Assembly: GCA_044359155.1 (NCBI GenBank)
Contig: JBIKMR010000230.1
Location: 1 to 7,224 of the forward strand
Reading direction: 5' to 3'
Length of the DNA: 7,224 nucleotides
Source: WGMK01 sp044359155
GTDB taxonomy: Bacteria > Hydrogenedentota > Hydrogenedentia > Hydrogenedentales > JAEUWI01
Shown here: positions 1 to 6,302 of the stretch, piece by piece
How the letters are laid out: each line of letters starts with the position of its first letter
Position numbering within the stretch: the first letter of the stretch is position 1
Translations under genes and position numbers: made by a program
The notes under the pieces: model-generated
Told to the model about the DNA's origin: nothing
Seen by the model: only the letters and a program-made list of their open reading frames with translations
Databases searched by the model: none

Positions 1-786
1 ATTCCCCGCCACCTCCGCCAATATTCTCGCGCCCCGCGCCTTCGCCGCCGACAACTTCTCGAGCACCAGCACCACGCAACCCTCGCTCAACACGATGCCA
101 TCGCTGTCATTGCTAAACGGACGCATCGCCTCCTTGGGTTTGTCATTGCGCTTGCTTAGGATTCCAAGCGAACACGCCCCCGCCAGCGACATCGGGAATA
201 TCGGGGACTCTGTGGCCCCCACAATCGCCGCATCCGCACGGCCCAGCTTCAACTGCATACAGCCCCACGCCAGCACATCCAGCCCCGTGGCACAGCCACT
301 GGCTATGGTTATCGCCGGGCCTTTGGCAGACGAATCAATCGACACATGAACCGTGGCCGCATGGCCCGATGTGGCCGAGGAGGCATACTTGCTCACCTCG
401 CCATAGCCCTTGGTAAGGAACGCCTCCACATGCCCCGCGTAGGACTCGTCCGGCGACCCGACGCTGGTGCCTATGGCCGTGGCGATGCGCTCTGAATTAT
501 ACCCCTTGGTGTCGAACTCGGAATCCTGCAACGCCAGCCGCGCGCCCGCCACCGCCTGGTGCACATGCCGATGCCAGTTCTTCACCACCGCCTTGCGCAT
601 GTAGTCTTCGGGGTTGAAGTCGTGCAGCTCGCCGCCAATTTGGCAGGGAAACTCTGACACGTCAAAGCGCTTCAGCGGGCCAATGCCCGAGCGTCCCTCG
701 CAGATCGCATTCCAGTACGCCTCGCGCCCGATGCCATTGCACGCAAGCACGCCCGCGCCGGTGATTACTACGGGTTCGAGTCCCAT
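1..786 (-). CDS. Beta-ketoacyl-ACP synthase (FabF/KS-alpha-like), 3' end beyond window
   Basis: This is a condensing enzyme of the thiolase-fold FabF/KAS II family, which joins malonyl-ACP to an acyl chain in fatty-acid or type II polyketide-like synthesis in the cytoplasm. The 262 codons visible begin MGLEPVVITGAGVLACNGIG, the typical N-terminal strand and glycine turn. The active-site motif ASGCATGLD puts the nucleophilic cysteine at residue 165, matching FabF position 163. A conserved MRPFSNDSDGIVLSEG block follows at 221-236. The two catalytic histidines expected near 300 and 340 lie beyond the left edge, so completeness cannot be judged. The SGCATGLD form recalls KS-alpha subunits (GCTSGLD) more than the E. 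coli FabF motif, which hints at a specialised pathway rather than housekeeping; that is inference. The start is the ATG nine bases after the upstream gene's stop. The only ribosome-site candidate is a weak AGGCG overlapping that stop, so translational coupling is likely. Confidence 0.93.
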   Translation of the reverse strand, partial: MGLEPVVITGAGVLACNGIGREAYWNAICEGRSGIGPLKRFDVSEFPCQIGGELHDFNPEDYMRKAVVKNWHRHVHQAVAGARLALQDSEFDTKGYNSERIATAIGTSVGSPDESYAGHVEAFLTKGYGEVSKYASSATSGHAATVHVSIDSSAKGPAITIASGCATGLDVLAWGCMQLKLGRADAAIVGATESPIFPMSLAGACSLGILSKRNDKPKEAMRPFSNDSDGIVLSEGCVVLVLEKLSAAKARGARILAEVAGN

Positions 787-795
787 GCCGGGCGC

Positions 796-2367
796 CTAAT
801 TGTTCACCGCGAGAAGCTGCGGCTGGAAGGGAAACCACATCGCGGCCTGCGTCGGCAGGCTGGCGCGTTCATTGAAGATGCGTATCAGGTTCAGCAAGGT
901 GTCCTCCCGCAACACCGCCTCCTGCTGCAACAAGCGGAACTGGTCAAGCCGCTCATCCAAATCCAGCACCCGCGCCATCAGACCCTCGCGCGCCGTCAGC
1001 CCGGCATGAATCCCCAGGTCTGCCACTTCGCGCAGCAGGCAATCGCACTCGCGCTGCACCGCCCCCGGCTCCCAGCCTTGCATGGAATACGGCTGCGCCG
1101 CACCGGGCGCGCACGCTGCCCAGTCCCGGTAGGCTGCGTCTTCCACGTTGAAACCATAGGCCGCCTGCCAATCGCGCCAGGTGGACTCGGGCCGCAGCTC
1201 GGGCGCACTCACGGTCACCGCGTCAGGCATGGTACGCGACAACAGCCGCACTGTCTCCGCCCGCGTGTGCCTGTCATCATGTGGCACCGGGAAAGTGAAG
1301 TCCGCCAACCGGGTCAGCCGCGCGCGCTGCGCACGCTGCAAGGCCCGCTCCGCCTGCGACACCGTGAACCCTTGGCCATAAAAATCTTCGAGCAGGCGCT
1401 GGCTGCCACTGTGCAAGGGGAACCGCACCACCCGGCAGCCCGACGCATACAGGCTGGGCGGCGACAAGGTATCGAAGCCCGGCACCTGCGTCTCGCGGGA
1501 ATAGCGGATGGGCCGGTCCAGCCCGCGCAGTTCGTAGCACAAATGCTCGACCGCTGCCGCAGGCGCAGCCCCACTCACATGAAACGCCCCCGCTGCCGGG
1601 GCGTAATGCCGTACATGGTCTATCTCGCGCACGCAAACGCTGGGAGACTTCAACCTCATCGGTGTTACCGACCACGGCGCCGTCGGCCCCATCTTTGGGC
1701 TCGCGCCGCCCCGGCAATGCTCTATCTCAAAGATGTGCAGCTTCTTCGATTGATACAAGCTGGGATAAACGGAAGGGCTGTAATCAGGCAAGGGCAGTTC
1801 ATCCAGCGTGCGGGCCACGGTGCGCCGACCCCGGTGCGCAGCCCCCTCCCGTTCCACCACCATATTCGGCGTGCCGGTCAATGCCACGCCCGAATCCACC
1901 TGAATGGCCGCCTCCGCCACCGCTATCTCTGGGTCCAGCAAGACCGCAGCGTCAAACGCGGCCTCTTCCCGAACCAGCACTTCACCATAAGATTCAATAT
2001 AAGTGCCGACCGCCAGGATGGTGCAACTTGGAACCAAGGCCCGCAGCCGTGTGGCGGTCTCGCGCGCGGGGCGCACATCCTTGCGCTGGCTTACCTGCAA
2101 CACCACAAGTTGTGGGTTCAACGCTGTCGCAGCGGCAACCGCCGCCGCCACCGGCCCCGACCCCGCTTCGCTGCCCGAATGCTCCGGCAGGCCGAAGTCC
2201 AACACCTCTGCCGCAAAGCCCGCTTCAGAAAGGCCCCCAGCCACTGCCGCCAGCATACGCTGCGGCATCAGGTCTTCCAGCGAGAACGGCCACCCCGGCA
2301 CCTGCAAAAGCAAGACCTTGGACCGCATCCTCCCCGAGGCTGCCCTTCCTGTTTTATCACTGTGCAA
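796..2367 (-). CDS. B12-binding/radical-SAM-like protein lacking the Fe-S cysteines
   Basis: The 523-residue product has the layout of cobalamin-binding radical SAM proteins (BchE/HpnJ-like). A Rossmann-like N-terminal domain (about 17-155) begins KVLLLQVPGWPF. A linker TLDELPLPDYSP (187-198) leads to a TIM-barrel-like region (about 210-400) with GCRVVRFPLHSGSQRLLEDF (310-329) and TFPVPHDD (358-365), where active family members have similar SGSQ and GhP-type motifs. A helical tail follows (400-523). Where the family has RGCxxxCxxC this protein reads HCRGGASPKMGPTAPW (217-232), with Gly221, Lys225 and Pro228 in the three cysteine positions. It should therefore not bind the usual [4Fe-4S] cluster. 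The other two minus-strand frames encode no cysteine motif there, so a frameshift is not the explanation. The start given is TTG with AGGCGG seven bases upstream; ATG at 2328 (510 residues) is the alternative and fits the domain start well, but its GGGGAGG touches the codon. It probably shares an operon with the downstream ketosynthase. Function is unknown; a scaffold or substrate-binding role is inference. Confidence 0.85.
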   Translation of the reverse strand: MHSDKTGRAASGRMRSKVLLLQVPGWPFSLEDLMPQRMLAAVAGGLSEAGFAAEVLDFGLPEHSGSEAGSGPVAAAVAAATALNPQLVVLQVSQRKDVRPARETATRLRALVPSCTILAVGTYIESYGEVLVREEAAFDAAVLLDPEIAVAEAAIQVDSGVALTGTPNMVVEREGAAHRGRRTVARTLDELPLPDYSPSVYPSLYQSKKLHIFEIEHCRGGASPKMGPTAPWSVTPMRLKSPSVCVREIDHVRHYAPAAGAFHVSGAAPAAAVEHLCYELRGLDRPIRYSRETQVPGFDTLSPPSLYASGCRVVRFPLHSGSQRLLEDFYGQGFTVSQAERALQRAQRARLTRLADFTFPVPHDDRHTRAETVRLLSRTMPDAVTVSAPELRPESTWRDWQAAYGFNVEDAAYRDWAACAPGAAQPYSMQGWEPGAVQRECDCLLREVADLGIHAGLTAREGLMARVLDLDERLDQFRLLQQEAVLREDTLLNLIRIFNERASLPTQAAMWFPFQPQLLAVNN

Positions 2368-2374
2368 ATTATTT

Positions 2375-2380
2375 CCGCCT
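2375..2380 (-). promoter_or_regulatory. Candidate ribosome binding site for the TTG start at 2367
   Basis: The minus strand reads AGGCGG, then seven bases, then TTG. This is a reasonable Shine-Dalgarno match at a good distance and supports the TTG start. The competing ATG at 2328 has GGGGAGG directly touching it (no spacer), with AGGAAGGG 14 bases upstream, and both are poorly placed. The choice between the two starts remains open. Confidence 0.45.
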
Positions 2381-2527
2381 TTGGTTTCCCCACAACCAGC
2401 GTCCGCTCGCTGGCTGCTTCCACCACAACAGGAATACCTTTGCTTACTCCGCCCCCCACTCCCGCTTCACCGCTCGTATACCACATCTTGACCACTTCCC
2501 CACTCGTAGGCCCAAGATGTAGTCCGA

Positions 2528-2556
2528 ATCCTAGCATGGTTCCCCAACCCGTGCAA
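2528..2556 (-). promoter_or_regulatory. Sigma70-like promoter for radical-SAM-like/ketosynthase operon
   Basis: On the minus strand TTGCAC (2556-2551) is followed after exactly 17 bases by TAGGAT (2533-2528). The -10 box matches TATAAT at four of six positions; the -35 box matches TTGACA only at its TTG. It lies just beyond the T-tract of the upstream terminator, where the next unit's promoter would be expected. The predicted leader is about 150 bases. Confidence 0.45.
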
Positions 2557-2558
2557 GT

Positions 2559-2595
2559 AAAAAAATCCTTACCCCAACATTTTGTGGTAAGGATT
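2559..2595 (-). terminator. Rho-independent terminator after the esterase gene
   Basis: On the minus strand AATCCTTACC (2595-2586) pairs perfectly with GGTAAGGATT (2573-2564) across a 12-base loop. A run of seven Ts (2565-2559) begins in the last two bases of the stem. Inner CAA/TTG pairing could extend the stem past one mismatch. The stem is only moderately GC-rich, but stem plus T-tract is the canonical form. It lies 114 bases beyond the esterase stop and directly before the next predicted promoter. On the plus strand the hairpin is followed by AGGATCAC, so termination is expected only for minus-strand transcripts. Confidence 0.8.
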
Positions 2596-2642
2596 AGGAT
2601 CACTCTTGACACAACCGGTGGTGGTGCAAGGGAAATGTAAAG

Positions 2643-2698
2643 CCAATCACGAGATGGGCCCTCCGTCGGAACGCGAATCTCCCGATTCGCGTACAAGC
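2643..2698. repeat. 56-bp paired-hairpin intergenic repeat, copy 1
   Basis: This copy matches 6211-6266 in the same orientation with four differences over 56 bases. It begins 11 bases beyond the esterase stop codon. Its right half forms a perfect 9-bp hairpin, ACGCGAATC / GATTCGCGT (2671-2692) with loop TCCC. Its left hairpin (2642-2659) has decayed, with one mismatched pair and loop ACGA. No T-tract follows on either strand, so it is not a simple terminator. It resembles REP-type extragenic palindromes. Confidence 0.85.
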
Positions 2699-2709
2699 TC
2701 AAGCTGGGA

Positions 2710-3831
2710 TTACTCCCCCTGCCCGGCGATTGGAAACCCCTGCCAGACATACTCCAGCGCCTGCGGCAGCAATTGCGCCTTCACGCTGTTCTCGCAATGG
2801 CTCGCGTTCTGAGCAAACACGAATTGGTAAGGATACCCCTTCGCTGCCAGCGCCTTGGCCATGTTCTCGTTCGCCAACACCCAGTCGTGCATGTTGTCCC
2901 GCATCAGGTTGGGGTTCAACAGGTCCCGGTCCCCCACGTGCATCCAGATGCGCAGCGGCTTCTTTGGGTTATTGGGGATTAGGTCCTCATGAAAACCCCA
3001 CGCCCCATGCGGCGTCTCCGGGTTGTGGGGCCATTGCTGGTTCACATAGGTGCCCGATAAAGTCAGTACGCGGTGATACAGGTCGGGCCGATACCACGCC
3101 ATGATCATCGCGCACGATCCCCCCGAGCTGCACCCCATCGTCGCCCGGCCCTCGGGGTTTTTCGTCAGCCTCACCCCGCACCGTGCCTCCACCAGCGGCA
3201 GCACCTCCGTCTCGACAAACTCCGCATACAGCCCTGACATCGTGTCGTATTCCAACCCACGCTGGCTGCCCTGCGCATCGCCCCCGCCATTGCCAATCGA
3301 TATCGCCACCATCACAGGCACCCGCTTCTGTGCAATCAGGTTGTCCAGCGTGGCAAACAAGATCGGGTCCGGCCCATCGGCCCCCACAATGAAAGGCGCT
3401 TCCGAGCCTGGCACATACTGCTGCGGAACATACACCGACACCCGCCGCGTGTACGGAGCAGGGTGGCTGGTGGTCACGATCAGCTTCGCCGGGTCTGCCG
3501 CATCCACCACCCCAAACGTGCGCCGCTCCCGCGCAATGCCGGGATATATCTTGCTGTCGGTCGATTCCATCACCAGCTCATGCACCACCCCCTGCGGCAC
3601 CCCCGCCTGAATAGACACCTCCGGCGCGGGCACGTGCGTTGGGCCCACAATGAAATTGCCATCCACATCCACCGGCGGTACCGCCCCATCCGGCAACGCC
3701 GTCGCCGTCACATACCCCTCCGAATGCGGATCACGCACCGGCGGCGCCTCCTGCCGCGCCGTTGCACAGGCAGGCCCCGCCACCACCATCAACGCAAACA
3801 GAATAACAACGGCTATACGACGATTGGACAT
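2710..3831 (-). CDS. Secreted alpha/beta-hydrolase esterase (PF00756-type)
   Basis: The 373-residue product belongs to the putative esterase family related to enterochelin and feruloyl esterases, which hydrolyse ester bonds on siderophores, polysaccharide side groups or similar substrates. A hydrophobic N-terminus (about 6-22) with a likely cleavage after CATA (residue 25) predicts export. The catalytic triad is readable: nucleophile elbow GCSSGG with Ser235, Asp303 in VGDRDLL, and His345 in NASHCE. Between them are the family-typical SQRGLEYDTMSGLYAEF (189-205) and AWYRPDLYHRVLTLSG (245-260). The ATG start has AGAGGG seven bases upstream. It has its own predicted promoter, a leader hairpin, and a terminator beyond the 3' end, so it may be transcribed alone or also by readthrough from the upstream caspase-like gene. 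Substrate cannot be told from sequence. The lipobox-like GPAC at 19-22 is a poor match, so a soluble exported enzyme is preferred over a lipoprotein. Confidence 0.92.
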   Translation of the reverse strand: MSNRRIAVVILFALMVVAGPACATARQEAPPVRDPHSEGYVTATALPDGAVPPVDVDGNFIVGPTHVPAPEVSIQAGVPQGVVHELVMESTDSKIYPGIARERRTFGVVDAADPAKLIVTTSHPAPYTRRVSVYVPQQYVPGSEAPFIVGADGPDPILFATLDNLIAQKRVPVMVAISIGNGGGDAQGSQRGLEYDTMSGLYAEFVETEVLPLVEARCGVRLTKNPEGRATMGCSSGGSCAMIMAWYRPDLYHRVLTLSGTYVNQQWPHNPETPHGAWGFHEDLIPNNPKKPLRIWMHVGDRDLLNPNLMRDNMHDWVLANENMAKALAAKGYPYQFVFAQNASHCENSVKAQLLPQALEYVWQGFPIAGQGE

Positions 3832-3852
3832 GCGGCTTCCCTCTTCTCGCTA

Positions 3853-3870
3853 TCCCGCGCAGACGCGGGA
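3853..3870 (-). repeat. Hairpin in the esterase leader
   Basis: TCCCGCG and CGCGGGA form a perfect 7-bp, GC-rich stem around a four-base loop. It lies 21 bases upstream of the esterase ATG and inside the leader predicted from the promoter at 3890-3919. No T-tract follows, so termination is not predicted. It may stabilise the 5' end of the mRNA; that is inference. Confidence 0.55.
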
Positions 3871-3889
3871 CAGGGCTGTGTAACGAGGG

Positions 3890-3919
3890 ATGCTACTCGC
3901 GCCTTGTGCTCTTGGTCAA
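3890..3919 (-). promoter_or_regulatory. Sigma70-like promoter for the esterase
   Basis: The minus strand has TTGACC (3919-3914, five of six to consensus), an 18-base spacer, and TAGCAT (3895-3890, four of six). The -35 box overlaps the TGA stop of the upstream caspase-like gene, so the esterase can be transcribed independently in an 84-base gap. The predicted start near 3883 gives a leader of about 52 bases that contains the 3853-3870 hairpin. Confidence 0.55.
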
Positions 3920-6102
3920 TCGGTCGGGGCGAACACGACGCCGTACTGCGCGACACACTCCTCAAAGGTGTCGTACAGATGAACCGCCTCGCCCGTGCAG
4001 GTTACCGGGTCGAAGAAGCCGGTGTACGACGCGCCAATACGCGAAGTCGAGAAGCTGCCTTCCTGATCGATGGTACCAGTGGTCGTGTCACCCGTGCCGT
4101 TTTGCACCAGCACAATCTCCGTCTCCTGGATGCTCACCGTGAACGTGTCCACGAAACCCGCCCCGAACCCGCAGGTCTCGCCTGCCTCGCTGAAGGTTCC
4201 CCTCACGCTGCATACCTGTATCGGCGTGCAGCACACCTCGTTCGGCGGGGGAATCTTGACGAACTTCTGCGGGCTCTGGTTCTTGAATTCGCCCCACGGG
4301 TCGAACATGTCCTTTACCCGCTGCGCCGTTTCGTCAAACACCCGCTCCAGCCCCGATTTTCCCGACTCGTCCACGCCCCACGGGTTCCACCCATCCACCC
4401 CATCCACCAGCGAATCTACCGAATCCTCAAAGCGCCCCGTAAACACGCTGCCCGTTTCCCGCAGCAGGTGGGCGCGCCCATACGACCCCGCCTCCTTCAT
4501 GGTGCTGGTGGCGGTGAACACCGCCACCTTCTTGCCAGTCATCCCGTTGAAGCGCGTCTGCTGTCGCGCATCGGCATAGCCGCCCGAATAGCACGCGTCC
4601 ACCATCAGCACCAGGTTGCAGGCCGCGCACTCTTCCCAGGGAATCTCGCCGGGGCCCAGCGTGTCGAAATCGGCCTGTTCGCCAAAGGCTTTCGTCGAGC
4701 ATTCGAATGCCCCATGCTCCAGCTTGGCCCCGCCGCGAGTGCCATGCGCGGTGATGTACAGCATTAGTGTGTCGCAAGGGCGCGTCAGCGCACAGACCTG
4801 TCGAAACTTCTCAAGAAACTTTTTTTCGGGCTCGTCCCCGCAGCTGTCATAACTCTCCAGCACCAGCTCACCCGGCAGCAGCCCCTCACCCAGAGCGTTC
4901 TGCACGTCGTCAATGTCCTCCTCGGTCACCTCGTCGTCATGCCCGCGCACCATCAGGGCATAGGTCTTCGGGTCCGTGCAGCAGGGCGGCGCAGCGGCGG
5001 CAGTCACCAGCCGCTCTTCAGGCCGCGCTTCCGCCTGCACCACCTTCGCGCCTTCCCCCTCCCCCTCAGGCACGGCAGGTTCAAGCGGAAGATACGCCGT
5101 GTCCTGCCCCGTCACATTCACTTCCTGGCTGCCGTAATACTCGACCCCGTTCAGTAAGGGCCACGAGTATCGGGTGAAGGTTTCCAGCTCGCCCGTGGCC
5201 GCATCCACCAGCGCGTAGACCGCTTCATGGTTCCACTTCAAGGTCGAGTTCAGGTCGCAGAAAACAAACCACTTCGGTGAATCTAGCCGAAGATAATCGT
5301 TGGGCGTGTCGATGCCGTCTGCGTTGCCCAGCGCGGGGATGATGACCGTACCGGTAGGCAGCGGATGATGCGCCATCACCAGCATCCACGGGCGCGTGTC
5401 CGTGTTGGGGTCCAGCGCCAGCGCCGTTGTCACTGTGCTCAAGGCCGTGTCGCGCGCCACCGGATAATCTCCCAACACCACCGTCGCCCCACGAAGCACC
5501 GTCACCGGCTGTTCCAGCACGGGGTCAACAGCGGCTTCCAGCGTATAAAAACCCGTGGGCACGTTCTGCAATTCAAAGAACCCATCCGCCCCCGTGGTCG
5601 CGGAGAACGCCAGCGGCGGCATGATGATGTTCACCCCCGCAATCGGGGTCGATTTCTCCGTCGGCGGCTCGCTCGAAAAATGCGGCGTGCCATCCAGCAC
5701 CAGGTAACCGCTCACCCCGCCCAACTGCGCCAGGCAATCGGTGCCCTGCGCGTCCCCAGCTTCAAAGCCGTCTTCCGAAAGACTGTCGCAACGATACGTG
5801 CCCGAGCTGTATATCTGGATGATGCGCAGCAACTCGCTCAACGACAACGACCAATTCTGCGGCGCATAGTCCCCCGTGTAATACGAACACGTCTGGTCCC
5901 CCGCGCTCGGGGCATACCCATCCTCCGTATCCGCATCGCAATGGAAACTCGACGAATTAAAAAGCTGCACCGCCCGCAGCAATTCGCTGAACCCAACCTG
6001 AGAGTCCGCATTGCTGTCCGTCGAATGCGGTTCAGACCAAGCCGGAACCGCACACAGCATAACCCCAGCAACCATGCAGAAAATGCAACGAAGGCGAGAC
6101 AT
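3916..6102 (-). CDS. Exported EF-hand / carboxypeptidase-regulatory / caspase-like protein
   Basis: This 728-residue protein is predicted to be exported (signal peptide about 1-23, ending AWS). Domains in order: two tandem copies of a 36-residue SELLRxxQ...C...EDG repeat (37-123), the first preceded by an EF-hand/dockerin-like loop with Asp29, Asn31, Asp33 and Glu40; a carboxypeptidase-regulatory-like beta domain (127-215, GADGFFELQNVPTGFYTLEA at 171-190); an uncharacterised beta-rich region (216-340); an acidic linker with EGEGEG (346-351); a caspase-fold domain (378-545); and a Cys-containing C-terminal beta domain (622-728). The caspase-like part shows YALMVRGHDDE, then the catalytic histidine in LYITAHGTRGG (His453) and the catalytic cysteine in LVLMVDACYSGG (Cys504), the dyad of clan CD peptidases (C13/C14, metacaspase-like). 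Cleavage specificity cannot be read, and many bacterial relatives remain uncharacterised. The ATG start has GAGGGGGG about eight bases upstream and its own predicted promoter. Many cysteines fit an exported, disulfide-bonded protein. Confidence 0.9.
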   Translation of the reverse strand: MSRLRCIFCMVAGVMLCAVPAWSEPHSTDSNADSQVGFSELLRAVQLFNSSSFHCDADTEDGYAPSAGDQTCSYYTGDYAPQNWSLSLSELLRIIQIYSSGTYRCDSLSEDGFEAGDAQGTDCLAQLGGVSGYLVLDGTPHFSSEPPTEKSTPIAGVNIIMPPLAFSATTGADGFFELQNVPTGFYTLEAAVDPVLEQPVTVLRGATVVLGDYPVARDTALSTVTTALALDPNTDTRPWMLVMAHHPLPTGTVIIPALGNADGIDTPNDYLRLDSPKWFVFCDLNSTLKWNHEAVYALVDAATGELETFTRYSWPLLNGVEYYGSQEVNVTGQDTAYLPLEPAVPEGEGEGAKVVQAEARPEERLVTAAAAPPCCTDPKTYALMVRGHDDEVTEEDIDDVQNALGEGLLPGELVLESYDSCGDEPEKKFLEKFRQVCALTRPCDTLMLYITAHGTRGGAKLEHGAFECSTKAFGEQADFDTLGPGEIPWEECAACNLVLMVDACYSGGYADARQQTRFNGMTGKKVAVFTATSTMKEAGSYGRAHLLRETGSVFTGRFEDSVDSLVDGVDGWNPWGVDESGKSGLERVFDETAQRVKDMFDPWGEFKNQSPQKFVKIPPPNEVCCTPIQVCSVRGTFSEAGETCGFGAGFVDTFTVSIQETEIVLVQNGTGDTTTGTIDQEGSFSTSRIGASYTGFFDPVTCTGEAVHLYDTFEECVAQYGVVFAPTD

Positions 6103-6131
6103 GGCGACTACCCCCCTCTGTCAGTACGGGC

Positions 6132-6160
6132 AGCCTAACACAACGCATAAATCTTGGCAA
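6132..6160 (-). promoter_or_regulatory. Sigma70-like promoter for the caspase-like gene
   Basis: The minus strand has TTGCCA (6160-6155, five of six to TTGACA), exactly 17 bases, then TAGGCT (6137-6132, three of six to TATAAT). The predicted start near 6125 gives a short leader of about 23 bases that includes the GAGGGGGG ribosome site. The TAG-starting -10 box resembles those of the other two predicted promoters here (TAGCAT, TAGGAT). Confidence 0.55.
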
Positions 6161-6210
6161 TAGCAGAATTATCAATGCGCGATTACTTCGCTCTGCGGTA
6201 TGCGGTCACG

Positions 6211-6266
6211 CCAATCGGGAGATTGGCCCTCCGTCGGAACGCGAATCTCCCGATTCGCATACAAGC
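6211..6266. repeat. 56-bp paired-hairpin intergenic repeat, copy 2
   Basis: This is the better preserved copy. Left hairpin: GCCAATC / GATTGGC (6210-6227), 7 bp, loop GGGA. Right hairpin: GCGAATC / GATTCGC (6241-6258), 7 bp, loop TCCC. The loops are complementary, and the two 12-base cores, AATCGGGAGATT and AATCTCCCGATT, are exact reverse complements. The unit can thus fold as two small hairpins, as one larger hairpin, or with loop-loop pairing. It begins 36 bases 3' of the small three-cysteine gene, upstream of the caspase-like promoter. There is no T-tract. It is identical to copy 1 at 52 of 56 positions. Confidence 0.88.
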
Positions 6267-6302
6267 CCGCACCAATACCGCCACCGCGTTGCACTACGCT
6301 CC

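Larger units (their letters stand above)
2368..2709. other. Intergenic region between esterase and radical-SAM-like gene
   Basis: This 342-base gap has no convincing gene. Reading in the direction of transcription, it holds an 11-base spacer after the esterase stop, copy 1 of the 56-bp paired-hairpin repeat, a terminator with a T-tract, a sigma70-like promoter immediately after it, and a leader of about 150 bases up to the TTG start at 2367. Open frames cross the leader, but none has a recognisable product. Confidence 0.75.

Noticed and set aside
1675..1720. Frameshift hiding a CxxxCxxC motif in the radical-SAM-like gene
   Set aside because: The two other minus-strand frames across this stretch also encode no cysteine cluster, and the flanking reading frame stays in register with the family pattern on both sides.
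1006..2640. 544-codon plus-strand open frame
   Set aside because: It lies antisense to the radical-SAM-like gene, is rich in Arg, His and Pro in the way antisense GC-rich codons are, and shows no recognisable domain.
2268..2750. 160-codon minus-strand frame crossing the esterase end, repeat, terminator and promoter
   Set aside because: It reads through a terminator and a repeat, overlaps two good genes in another frame, and has no recognisable motif. A shorter start at about 2486 has a fair ribosome site, but its product is featureless.
3463..4767. 434-codon plus-strand open frame
   Set aside because: It is antisense to the esterase and caspase-like genes, whose catalytic motifs are clear; its composition is Arg/His-rich with no domain.
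5980..6020. Cellulosome-type dockerin
   Set aside because: Only one complete EF-hand loop is present, it is N-terminal, and the flanking cysteine-containing repeats differ from dockerin type I; no cohesin or glycoside hydrolase is nearby.
5365..6138. 257-codon plus-strand open frame
   Set aside because: It is a shadow of the caspase-like gene's N-terminal half, very Arg-rich, and crosses that gene's promoter region.
2643..6266. CRISPR array or transposon ends formed by the two 56-bp repeats
   Set aside because: Only two copies occur, 3.5 kb apart in direct orientation, with no spacers, no transposase and ordinary unrelated genes between them.
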